Assembly (NCBI GenBank): GCA_934457095.1 | Contig: CAKSHJ010000003.1 | Location: 1 to 64,000 of the forward strand | DNA: 64,000 nucleotides | Source of the DNA: an uncultured Eubacteriales bacterium | Lineage (GTDB): Bacteria; Bacillota; Clostridia; Oscillospirales; Acutalibacteraceae | Direction: 5' to 3' | Shown: piece by piece, positions 55,085 to 63,163 of the stretch | How positions within the stretch are numbered: position 1 is the stretch's first letter | How the letters are laid out: every line of letters starts with the position of its first letter | The notes under the pieces: generated by a model | What the model was told of the DNA's origin: nothing | Seen by the model: only the letters and a program-made list of their open reading frames with translations | Database searches by the model: none | Made by a program: the position numbers and the translations under genes

Positions 55085-55114
55085 TTATTCACATTTTCCA
55101 CATAGTTTTCCACA
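55085..55114 (+). promoter_or_regulatory. Cluster of three DnaA boxes
   Basis: TTATTCACA (55085-55093), TTTTCCACA (55094-55102) and TTTTCCACA (55106-55114), all in one orientation, match TTWTNCACA. They lie in the 564-bp gap between ogg and the small membrane gene, which is otherwise very AT-rich and without genes. Possible DnaA-titrating or regulatory site. Confidence 0.5.
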
Positions 55115-55414
55115 ATAAAAATTAACAAAATTTATGGAATTAACGTAAGGGAAAACAAAAATTTAAAATATTACAAAAAGTATAATAAGATGAAAATCAA
55201 GACTTTCTTTTGAAAAATATGACTAAAAATTGCATGAAAAATTACAATAAAATTTTATATATAGGGCAAGGGTATTTTTGCAATAAGAAACAAAAATGCA
55301 AAACATAGTTTTATACAGAAATGCAAGTGGAAAATTGCGGTATAAAAGGGCAAAAAAGGTGAAAAATAAGGGCGTAGACATTGCATAATCGAAGTGAGAA
55401 GGAGAAGGAATCCT

Positions 55415-55678
55415 ATGGTAAGAGGTGTGAGCAGACAGATTATAGAGGTGCAAGATACAGGTAATATTTATTATGAAAAAGCATATCTTGTGGTGAGTCC
55501 GGAATTTTCTGAAACGCAGCGCAGTCTGTTGGAAAAGGAAGCAAGGCAAATATTACGCACCATGGATGCACCTTCGGGGATGAAGCGGCAAAATCAAAAA
55601 TGGCAGAGGGTATTGTGTTTGTTTTTGGCAGCGTTAATAGGTGCGGGTATTATGGCAGGATGCTTTTTTTTGCTGTGA
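55415..55678 (+). CDS. Small conserved membrane protein of Clostridia
   Basis: 87 residues from ATG 55415 with GGAGAAGGAA upstream. MVRGVSRQIIEVQDTGNIYY resembles the opening of a short protein widespread in Clostridia (MVKGV.. then a beta strand and a helix) whose role is unknown. A charged middle part (SLLEKEARQILRTM) is followed by one C-terminal membrane helix, LFLAALIGAGIMAGCFFLL. The N-terminus should stay in the cytosol. Confidence 0.65.
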   Translation: MVRGVSRQIIEVQDTGNIYYEKAYLVVSPEFSETQRSLLEKEARQILRTMDAPSGMKRQNQKWQRVLCLFLAALIGAGIMAGCFFLL

Positions 55679-55801
55679 AATCAAGGGGGAATTCCCTAAA
55701 ATAAAACTTTGCGTATTTTTTGCTTTTTTGGCGTAATTTTACCGCTAGTATGCTATAAACCAAGGCTTTTTACTTGCTGAGTCGGCTGTAGGCAAAAGAA
55801 A

Positions 55802-55830
55802 TTGCAGTGCAAATTTTTTTGTGCTATACT
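55802..55830 (+). promoter_or_regulatory. Promoter of rlmB
   Basis: TTGCAG (55802-55807), 17 bp, TATACT (55825-55830). Confidence 0.65.
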
Positions 55831-55874
55831 TAAAGAAAAATAACGCTTGCTGCGCCGCAAAGGAGCCAAAATCT

Positions 55875-56669
55875 ATGAAAACCGAAAAAACATCGTATTT
55901 GTCCGCAAAAGAATTCGGGGCAAAGGGGCAGGATGTGATTGCCGGACGCAATGCCGTAAACGAGGCGTTGCGCGCGGGCAGAAACATTGAGAGTCTATAT
56001 GTTGCAAGAGGTTCCAAAACGGGTTCGCTGACAGCGTTGCTTGCAAAAGCAAGAGAACAGGGAATTACTATAAAAGAGGCGGACTCCAGAAAGCTGGATT
56101 TTTTGTGCGGAAATGCCCATCATCAGGGCGTGGCGGCGATTGCTGCAATTAAGGAATATGCTCAGCTGGAGGATATTTTCACACTGGCACAGCAACGCGC
56201 AGAGCCGCCGTTTATTATTTTAGCGGACGAGTTGGAAGATCCATATAATTTAGGTGCAATTTTGCGTACCGCAGAGTGTACCGGCGCACATGGTGTAATT
56301 ATTCCAAAGCGTCGCGCGGCGGGGTTGACTTATGCCGTAGGTAAGGCTTCGGCAGGTGCGGTGGAATATGTGCCTGTGGTACGCGTGACCAATATGGCAA
56401 GCACGGTGGACCTATTAAAAGAAAAAGGCGTGTGGATTTACAGCACTGATTTGCAAGGTGAAACCTGGTGTACACAAGACTATTGCGGGGCATTGGCATT
56501 GGTTATCGGTTCCGAGGGAAGCGGTGTGAGCCGTTTGATTAAGCAGAAGGCAGATTTTACCATAACGCTGCCTATGTTAGGGAAAATCGGCTCCTTAAAT
56601 GCCTCGGTAGCCTGTGGCGTACTTTGCTACGAAATTGCACGGCAAAGACAGAGAATAAAAGCTAAATAA
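55875..56669 (+). CDS. rlmB: 23S rRNA 2'-O-methyltransferase RlmB/TrmH-like (SpoU family)
   Basis: 264 residues from ATG 55875 behind AAAGGAG. N-terminal SpoU substrate-binding domain starting VIAGRNAVNEALRAG, then the trefoil-knot methyltransferase: DELEDPYNLGAILRTAEC, LVIGSEGSGVSRL and GKIGSLNASVACGVLCYE are the three SPOUT motifs. Uses S-adenosylmethionine to methylate ribose in rRNA (G2251 by analogy with RlmB). The promoter excludes upstream starts. Confidence 0.9.
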   Translation: MKTEKTSYLSAKEFGAKGQDVIAGRNAVNEALRAGRNIESLYVARGSKTGSLTALLAKAREQGITIKEADSRKLDFLCGNAHHQGVAAIAAIKEYAQLEDIFTLAQQRAEPPFIILADELEDPYNLGAILRTAECTGAHGVIIPKRRAAGLTYAVGKASAGAVEYVPVVRVTNMASTVDLLKEKGVWIYSTDLQGETWCTQDYCGALALVIGSEGSGVSRLIKQKADFTITLPMLGKIGSLNASVACGVLCYEIARQRQRIKAK

Positions 56670-56794
56670 AATTTGTGTTTTTTCATAATTTCTTCATATA
56701 TGTACGGTATAATCAAATTTATAGCCACAATATACACAAATTTAGCGCAATTTGCAAAAAATGAAAGAAAGCTGTAAGAATTTGCAGAGAAAAA

Positions 56795-56823
56795 TTGCAG
56801 TAACGCCATGGTTATGGTATGAT
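56795..56823 (+). promoter_or_regulatory. Promoter of the pseudo-P-type ATPase gene
   Basis: TTGCAG (56795-56800), 17 bp, TATGAT (56818-56823). Sets the transcription start near 56830 and the translation start at ATG 56863. Confidence 0.6.
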
Positions 56824-56862
56824 AATGTAGAGAAAAGTAACGACTGGAAAGCGGTGAGATGC

Positions 56863-59800
56863 ATGCGAAAAGGTAAATATAGCGCTCCGCGCAGTTTTGA
56901 CAGCGAATTTGTAGATGAAATTTTAGAGGAAGCACGCAAAATGCGCAGCGATGCACAGCTCAAACCCGATGACGGAGAAATTCCGCTGGCGCAGGCAATG
57001 CCCGTGGAAACTTTGTATCGGCAGGACGAAGAAAAAGCGGCTTTTGACAACGATACACAACTCGAAGATAAAAAACAGAAGAAGAAACGCTTTGGAAAAA
57101 GACAACGTCAGCAGGTTACCGCGGGCGAGGACGATATTTATTACGGTTTAAAATTGAAGACTGTGCAGGCGGCAAAAGAACAACGCCGCAAGGAATTGAA
57201 CGAGCAGGGGTATGACGGACAGACTGCAGAGCAAGTTTCCCCAACCTCCACCTTTGCTTATTTATTTGAGGATGACCAGCCTGTTGTCGCCCCCGATTTT
57301 CAGGAAAAATTCCGTAAGTTGCATCGGCAGCGTCAGGAGCGCATTGAGGCCGCTGCCAAAGAAGCCGGAGAAGAAGTAGAAGATGTATTTTCGCTGTGTG
57401 AGCAGGCAGAACAGACTGAATTTACCCAAGCGGAGGAATTGATTGCAGGGGCAACACAGGAGATACCTGTTGTGGAATCGGAAGTAGCAATGCCTCAAGA
57501 GGAGGAAGAGTTGCCGGTTGCCGAGGAATTGCCGGAGTCGGTCGCGGCTGACCATGAGGAAACCATGACGCGAATAGACCGTGAGGAATTACAGGCGGAG
57601 CAGCAGAATGCTGAGTTACGGCAATTGATTGACGATGCATTGGCAAAGGAAACGGTCGTGGAGGTTGAGCATCCGTTACATACGGAATCTATTTTTGGTT
57701 TGGTGGCAAGAGAGCGTACTCAAGATGCCGTAGAGGCCGGCCTTGCAAGAGAAACACAACAGGTTTCGGAGGAGTTACAGGAAAGTGTGCCTGTTCAAAC
57801 AGCAGAAATTGACGAAACTGCGCAAGTAAACGAGAAACTGGCGGAGCAGTCTATGGAGGAGAACGGGCAACCACAGGAAATTTCTGATGAAATGGTTGCA
57901 TTGCGGGGAACCGAGGAAACAGAAAATACGCCTGTCCAAACGGCGAAAATTGACGAAACTGCACAGTTAAATGAAGAATCAGCGGAGTTGGAGCAGCCGG
58001 TGGAGGAAAATGAGCAACCGCAGGAATTGGCCGATGAAGTTGTTGCATCGCAAGAGGACAAAAGAGAAAATTTTTCCCATACGGCGGCAAAAACGGACTC
58101 TGCCAAGGCTGTGATACCGCTTTCCGAGCCGGTTCAATATGTGTTTAACACAAGACCGGTACGAACCTTTGCCATTCAGGGTATCGGTGCAATTTTGGCA
58201 GAGGAGGCACGCCAATTTGCAGGAATGCTTCACCCCGAATTGTTACAGAAAACGCCCGCACCGCAATCTTCAAAGCCAATCCCTGTGCAAATCGGATTAA
58301 AAAAAAAACGAACAAAACCTAAGGTACGGCGGCTAAAAGTTTCGGTTACGCCTGTTGCCGATAAAAAAACAGTTTCAGCAGTTCGCTTGCGTCTTGCAGG
58401 AAAAACAGAAGCAGAAAATTCCGCGCCGGAGCAGGAGGTTGCCGGTTTTGGGCAGACAACCATTCAGCAGTCTACGCAAATATGGTCCGAGCACGAAAGA
58501 ATGCGGTTATTTACCGATGTGGAGGAGGAAAATGACAGCGCTGATGAATTCCAACCGGAATTGCCGGAACTGGAAGATTTTACCTCGAAAGAAAATGTGC
58601 GTTCCGTTGCAAGTGAGCTCCGTCGACATATTCGTACACTTACATTGCGCGCTGCCGTTACGGGTATATGCACCGTAATCTTGTTGGCGCTGGGCTTATT
58701 CGGAGAATTTCACCTGTTTGGAATCGCCCTTGCGCCGCTGGTGTATGCTTCTGCCAGCCTGATATTTTTGGCAATTGCCATGGGCTTTTGCACCACCATG
58801 TTGTTTCACGGTATCAAGGCGTTGGTGACTTTGCACGCAAATGCCGATTCTGCTATTGCGGCGGCATCGGTGGTGGTGGCAGCGCAGTCTGTGATGCTGC
58901 TGTTTATGCAGGATACCTTAGCGACCGGTCAGGTGCATGTTTACGCGGCGCTGATTACCGGTGGTTTGCTGCTCAATACTGCGGGTAAGTTAAGTATGGT
59001 TCGGCGCATTCGTAAAAATTTCAGTTTTATTGCCTCAAATGGAGAAAAGAATACGGTAGAATTAATTGAAAATGCAGAACTGGCTGCACAAATGGCAAAA
59101 GATTGTGTGGCGGGTACGCCTGTGGTGGCATATCAGAAACCGTGCAAATTTTTCGCAAATTTTCTGAAAAATTCGTATGCGAGCGATTGCAGTGAATTGA
59201 CCTCGCAGGTTCTTGCGCCGATAGGACTTATCTGTTCGCTGATGCTGTTTATTGTGGGCATGGTGACCGGTAAAAGTGTGGGAGTGGCATTTACAGCATT
59301 TGCAGCGTCTATGTGTATTTGCGTACCCATGGCCAATATGCTTTGCGTCCATTTGCCGGTTTCGCGATTATGTCGCTTAGCGAGAAAAAACGACAGTATG
59401 CTCATTAGCTATGATGCCTTGGACAAATTTGCAGATGTGAATGCCGTAATGATAGGGGCTGACGATTTATTTCCGCAGGGTACGGTGGAGTTAACGGGAA
59501 TGAAAACGTTCGGCAAGCACAGAATTGATACGGTTTTGTTGGGTGCCACCGCATTAATGGCACAGGTAGGAGGTCCTCTGAGCACGGTATTTTTAGAGAT
59601 GGTGAAAAACCACAAAGACATATTGCTCTATGTGGACGATGTGGCCTATGAGGACGAATGCGGGGTAATTGGCTGGGTGAGTGGTCGCCGTATTTTGGTG
59701 GGCAATGCCGAACTAATGGAACATTACCGGGCAAAGATACCTGCAATACCTGTTGAGCATGAGCCGAACCAACAGTTGGTATATTTGGCTATGGACGAAG

Positions 59801-60279
59801 AAGTGGTTTGTGTTTTTATTTTAGAGTATCGGGTTACGCCGGAAAAAAAGCAGGAAATACAGCGGGCATGTAAAAACGGTATTGGTATGATTATAAAAAC
59901 TACCGACCCATGTGTCACCGCAGAATTTATAGCGGAGCGATTTTGTATTGATTTGCATGCTATCACAGTGTTGTCGGGTTCCTTGGTAGATGCCTACCAC
60001 GAGCTGACCGGCAGGGCAGAGGAAACCGGCAATGCCATGTTGGCAACAAAGGGCAAGGCTACCTGTATGCTACGTATGATTACCGCTTGCGTTAGAGAAA
60101 GAAGCAATATCTCAGTGGTGCGATTGCTGCAAAATATCTCAGTGGTACTGGGTTTTGTACTAGTTTCTTTTTTGGTATGTTTTTCAGGTTTGCAGCAAAT
60201 CAGCACTTTTGCCATGGTGATTTACCAGGTATTTTGGTTGGTGGTGTTACTGGCAATTCCGAAATTACGCCGCCCGTAA
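56863..60279 (+). CDS. Degenerate heavy-metal P-type ATPase with long acidic N-terminal region
   Basis: 1138 residues from ATG 56863. Residues 1-530: charged, Glu/Gln-rich, with a 48-residue repeat (about 309-356 and 357-404, both with VQTA.IDETAQ.NE). From about 590: helix pairs laid out like P1B metal pumps, with HGIKALVTLHANADSAIAAA resembling the GxxxLxxxxPNMDxLVA motif. CVPMANMLCVHLP stands where CPC-type TM helix 6 belongs. At the phosphorylation site DKTGTLTxG there is VMIGADDLFPQG: G865 replaces the Asp. TTDP (1013-1016) replaces TGD(N), TGE of the actuator and GDGxND are missing. It cannot pump by the normal cycle; a structural, sensor or scaffold role is likely. Two terminal helices end the protein. 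Confidence 0.75.
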   Translation: MRKGKYSAPRSFDSEFVDEILEEARKMRSDAQLKPDDGEIPLAQAMPVETLYRQDEEKAAFDNDTQLEDKKQKKKRFGKRQRQQVTAGEDDIYYGLKLKTVQAAKEQRRKELNEQGYDGQTAEQVSPTSTFAYLFEDDQPVVAPDFQEKFRKLHRQRQERIEAAAKEAGEEVEDVFSLCEQAEQTEFTQAEELIAGATQEIPVVESEVAMPQEEEELPVAEELPESVAADHEETMTRIDREELQAEQQNAELRQLIDDALAKETVVEVEHPLHTESIFGLVARERTQDAVEAGLARETQQVSEELQESVPVQTAEIDETAQVNEKLAEQSMEENGQPQEISDEMVALRGTEETENTPVQTAKIDETAQLNEESAELEQPVEENEQPQELADEVVASQEDKRENFSHTAAKTDSAKAVIPLSEPVQYVFNTRPVRTFAIQGIGAILAEEARQFAGMLHPELLQKTPAPQSSKPIPVQIGLKKKRTKPKVRRLKVSVTPVADKKTVSAVRLRLAGKTEAENSAPEQEVAGFGQTTIQQSTQIWSEHERMRLFTDVEEENDSADEFQPELPELEDFTSKENVRSVASELRRHIRTLTLRAAVTGICTVILLALGLFGEFHLFGIALAPLVYASASLIFLAIAMGFCTTMLFHGIKALVTLHANADSAIAAASVVVAAQSVMLLFMQDTLATGQVHVYAALITGGLLLNTAGKLSMVRRIRKNFSFIASNGEKNTVELIENAELAAQMAKDCVAGTPVVAYQKPCKFFANFLKNSYASDCSELTSQVLAPIGLICSLMLFIVGMVTGKSVGVAFTAFAASMCICVPMANMLCVHLPVSRLCRLARKNDSMLISYDALDKFADVNAVMIGADDLFPQGTVELTGMKTFGKHRIDTVLLGATALMAQVGGPLSTVFLEMVKNHKDILLYVDDVAYEDECGVIGWVSGRRILVGNAELMEHYRAKIPAIPVEHEPNQQLVYLAMDEEVVCVFILEYRVTPEKKQEIQRACKNGIGMIIKTTDPCVTAEFIAERFCIDLHAITVLSGSLVDAYHELTGRAEETGNAMLATKGKATCMLRMITACVRERSNISVVRLLQNISVVLGFVLVSFLVCFSGLQQISTFAMVIYQVFWLVVLLAIPKLRRP

Positions 60280-60295
60280 AACAAAAATACAGGTA

Positions 60296-60334
60296 AAAAG
60301 CTGCAATTGCTAAATGGCAAAATGCAGCTTTTTT
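60296..60334 (+). terminator. Terminator of the pseudo-P-type ATPase gene
   Basis: AAAAGCTGCA pairs with TGCAGCTTTT; T-run follows. Confidence 0.85.
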
Positions 60335-60351
60335 GTATATGTATAGATGGG

Positions 60352-60825
60352 TTATTCCGTGGCAATATTATAGATATGCAAATGTTGCTTTTGCGCATAC
60401 TGCACGGTATACGCAGTGCCGCCGGTATTTTTTAGCATATAACAAATGCAGTAGGCGCTGTGATTTACCATATATTGATTGCGCATGTGCATACAACCGC
60501 CGTGATATTCCTGCGCCATATAGACGATTTCGTTGGCTTGGTTGAGAATATTTTGGTATAATTTGATGTCTTTTTTGTGCCAGCCGAACGGCTGCTCGGG
60601 GGAAGGTAAGGCCAATATGAGCCGAATTTGCGGGTAAAATATACGAACTTTGAGTACAGTTAAGGCAGCCAAAGTATCAAAACCCAGTGCACCGCCGCAA
60701 ATGAAAGTGGTAATTCCGCGGTCAATCAAATTTAAAATACGCACAGCGAGTATATTGGAAATATGCATTTTTAGCGGCTCGGGCAAAATTCTATGCCCGC
60801 TGAAACAGCAAGTCTGTTCTTTCAT
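60352..60825 (-). CDS. SLOG-family (DUF1273/YpsA-like) protein
   Basis: 157 residues from ATG 60825. CCFSGHR at the start, GITTFICGGALGFDTLAA (nucleotide-binding GG loop), LALPSPEQPFGW and RNQYMVNHSAYCIC fit the DUF1273 branch of the SLOG superfamily. SLOG domains bind nucleotides or nucleotide-derived signals. The role here is unknown; divergent from the XRE gene. Confidence 0.75.
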   Translation of the reverse strand: MKEQTCCFSGHRILPEPLKMHISNILAVRILNLIDRGITTFICGGALGFDTLAALTVLKVRIFYPQIRLILALPSPEQPFGWHKKDIKLYQNILNQANEIVYMAQEYHGGCMHMRNQYMVNHSAYCICYMLKNTGGTAYTVQYAQKQHLHIYNIATE

Positions 60826-60953
60826 TATTAGCTCCCTTTTTACATATTCTATTATTTTACCACATATTTTCAGTTTGTAAACTCATTTGAGGTTAGCAAA
60901 ATGGAAAAAATAAGGTAATCTTAGAACAATGCATGGAGTAAGTGAGGTTGAGT

Positions 60954-61196
60954 ATGAACATTGGGCAGGCAGTCAGAGAACGAATTGCAGAACTTTGTCG
61001 ACAGCGTAGCATTACGCTCAATAAGCTGGCGAATATCAGTGGTATTACGCAATCAACCTTAAATAATATTATGAGCGGACGCAATAATAGCACCACGATT
61101 TCTACCATTCAAAAGATTTGCGATGGCATCGAAATTACCATTATTGATTTTTTCAACAATCCGCTGTTTGAGGAAATTGAGCAGGAAATCAAATAA
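60954..61196 (+). CDS. XRE-family transcriptional regulator
   Basis: 80 residues from ATG 60954 (GAGG 7 bp upstream). A single helix-turn-helix: ITLNKLANISGITQSTLNNI then MSGRNNSTTISTIQKIC, with a short tail FFNNPLFEEIEQEIK. Typical of stand-alone Cro/C1-like regulators of Clostridia. The divergent SLOG gene is the closest possible target. Confidence 0.85.
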   Translation: MNIGQAVRERIAELCRQRSITLNKLANISGITQSTLNNIMSGRNNSTTISTIQKICDGIEITIIDFFNNPLFEEIEQEIK

Positions 61197-61204
61197 ATCG
61201 CTAA

Positions 61205-61229
61205 AAAAAGGAGGCCTATGCCTCCTTTT
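61205..61229. terminator. Bidirectional terminator between the XRE gene and paaK
   Basis: AAAAGGAGGC pairs with GCCTCCTTTT around CTAT. Confidence 0.85.
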
Positions 61230-61232
61230 GTG

Positions 61233-62540
61233 TTATGTAAATTCCCGCCGGTCTATGACGCGTTTTGCTTTTCCCTCAGAGCGCGGAATGGACCTTGGCT
61301 CCAGCAGGCGTACCTTAGCCGAGATATTGAGCGTAGATTGCAGGGCGACGGCAATGCTTTTTTCGACCTCGGCAGTGCTTTTGAGCGCATCTTGGAACAT
61401 CGCCGCGGTCATTTCCACCTGAACCTCAAGGGTATCGGTATGCTTAGCGCGGTCCACCACAATGCGATAATTAGGGTCCATATGCAAAGAAAGCAACACC
61501 GATTCAATCTGAGACGGAAACACATTAATACCGCGGATAATCAGCATATCGTCGGTTCTGCCGTGCGGTTTGCACATTTTAACCAGAGTTCTGCCGCAGG
61601 CACATTTGCCGCGTTCCAACTTGCAAATATCACGAGTGCGGTAACGAATCAACGGCAGCGCCTCCTTGCCGATGCAGGTAAATACCAGCTCGCCGTATTG
61701 CCCGTCCGGCAGTACAGCGCCGGTGTCCGGGTCCACAATTTCCGGGTAAAAATAGTCCTCGTTAATATGCATACCCTGTTGTGCGGGGCACTCAAAGCCC
61801 ACGCCCGGTCCGGCAATTTCAGAAAGCCCGTAAATATCATACGCTTTCATTTGCAAAATTTCCTCAAGTTCGGCGCGCATTTGTTCCGTCCACGGTTCTG
61901 CACCGAAAAATCCGGCTCTTAACGGAAGCTTTTTGGCGTCAATGCCCATTTCTCTTGCAGTTTCGCCAATATACATAGCATAAGAGGGTGTACAACACAA
62001 AATATTGGAACCATAGTCCTGTAAAATTTGCACCTGCCGCGCGGTGTTGCCGCTGGAAACCGGAATCGCGGTAGCGCCCATATATTCCGCGCCGTAATGC
62101 AGCCCCAACCCGCCGGTAAACAATCCATAGCCATAGGAAATATGCACAGAATCCGACTTGGTTGTACCAATAGAAATCAGTGCGCGGGCAACCGAACGCG
62201 CCCAAACTTCAATATCGTGCTGGGTGTAGCCCACAACGGTCTGCTTGCCCGTGGTGCCGGAGGACGCATGGATACGCACGAGTCGCTCTTTGGGCACGGC
62301 AAACATGCCAAAGGGATAGGTATTACGCAAATCGTCCTTTACGGTAAAGGGGAGCTTTTGCAAGTCGTCTATGTCCGTAATATCATGCGGAGAAACGCCC
62401 AGCTCGTCCATTTTCTGCCGATACAGCGGCACATTTTCATAGGCGTTGCTCACCATTTTTTTTAAGCGTTCGCACTGCACCTGCCGCATAAAATCAGCGT
62501 CGGCGCATTCCAATTCCGGGTCTAAATACTGTTGTAGCAT
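61233..62540 (-). CDS. paaK: Phenylacetate-CoA ligase-like enzyme
   Basis: 435 residues from ATG 62540 (AAGGAGA 8 bp upstream; an in-frame TTG lies two codons earlier). AMP-forming activation of aryl acids. HASSGTTGKQTVVGYT is the ATP-binding motif, YGLSEIAGPGVGFEC and RYRTRDICKL the A5/A7 regions, RGINVFPSQIE the hinge and the last Lys in GKAKRVIDRR the A10 residue. It follows iorB by 44 bp, so it would activate the aryl-acetates (or re-form aryl-acetyl-CoA) linked to Ior. Confidence 0.9.
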   Translation of the reverse strand: MLQQYLDPELECADADFMRQVQCERLKKMVSNAYENVPLYRQKMDELGVSPHDITDIDDLQKLPFTVKDDLRNTYPFGMFAVPKERLVRIHASSGTTGKQTVVGYTQHDIEVWARSVARALISIGTTKSDSVHISYGYGLFTGGLGLHYGAEYMGATAIPVSSGNTARQVQILQDYGSNILCCTPSYAMYIGETAREMGIDAKKLPLRAGFFGAEPWTEQMRAELEEILQMKAYDIYGLSEIAGPGVGFECPAQQGMHINEDYFYPEIVDPDTGAVLPDGQYGELVFTCIGKEALPLIRYRTRDICKLERGKCACGRTLVKMCKPHGRTDDMLIIRGINVFPSQIESVLLSLHMDPNYRIVVDRAKHTDTLEVQVEMTAAMFQDALKSTAEVEKSIAVALQSTLNISAKVRLLEPRSIPRSEGKAKRVIDRREFT

Positions 62541-62584
62541 AGACAAGTTCTCCTTTTTTTCAGTTCCGTTAAAAGTATGGCGAT

Positions 62585-63163
62585 TCAGGCATGATACCCC
62601 AACAAAAATGCCCGTTCATTCAGCTCTGCGAATTTTGTCGGCACCGTAGCGGCAACGGTTTTCAGCCAGTCCTCCATGGAAAGCTCCAGTCGTTTTGCCA
62701 AGGCGCCCAGCAATACAACATTCACCGCTTTGGCAGAGCCTGCCTGTAAGGCCAATTCCAAAGCGTTCAGTGCGAGCATTTGTATGCCCTTTTCAGCAAT
62801 TTGCCTTGTAATTTGCTGCGGATATTGCGCAGCGCCGGTAATAACAGGCATTGGGTCAATTTCCTGGGTATTTACAATCATCAATCCGTCCTTTTTGAGC
62901 CAGGGTAAATACCGTGCGGCCTCCAGCAGCTCAAATGCCAGAATAATATCGGCCTGCCCCTGCTCAATGGCGGGGGAATACACTTTTTCACCGTAGCGCA
63001 CATAGGTCACCACAGAGCCGCCACGCTGGCTCATGCCATGCACTTCGGACATCTTTACATCAAAGCCGCGATTGAGCATAGCCGTGCCCAAAATACGGCT
63101 GGCAAGCAGTGTACCCTGACCGCCGACTCCGACGATTACAATGTTTTTTACTGCCTGTTCCAT
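62585..63163 (-). CDS. iorB: Indolepyruvate:ferredoxin oxidoreductase, beta subunit
   Basis: 192 residues from ATG 63163 behind GGAGGAATT. Contains the gamma-type domain of 2-oxoacid:ferredoxin oxidoreductases: VGVGGQGTLLASRILG, EVHGMSQRGGSVVTYVRYG and LLGALAKRLELS. Together with IorA it oxidatively decarboxylates aryl-pyruvates (from Trp, Phe, Tyr) to aryl-acetyl-CoA. It overlaps iorA by 16 bp. Confidence 0.92.
   Translation of the reverse strand: MEQAVKNIVIVGVGGQGTLLASRILGTAMLNRGFDVKMSEVHGMSQRGGSVVTYVRYGEKVYSPAIEQGQADIILAFELLEAARYLPWLKKDGLMIVNTQEIDPMPVITGAAQYPQQITRQIAEKGIQMLALNALELALQAGSAKAVNVVLLGALAKRLELSMEDWLKTVAATVPTKFAELNERAFLLGYHA

Noticed and set aside
55085..55114. Chromosomal origin (oriC)
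   Set aside because: No dnaA, dnaN, rpmH or gyr genes nearby, only three boxes and no clear unwinding element arrangement; kept as a DnaA-box cluster only.
56752..56862. Longer N-terminus for the pseudo-P-type ATPase
   Set aside because: These codons overlap the promoter TTGCAG-17-TATGAT and lack a ribosome binding site; ATG 56863 fits better.
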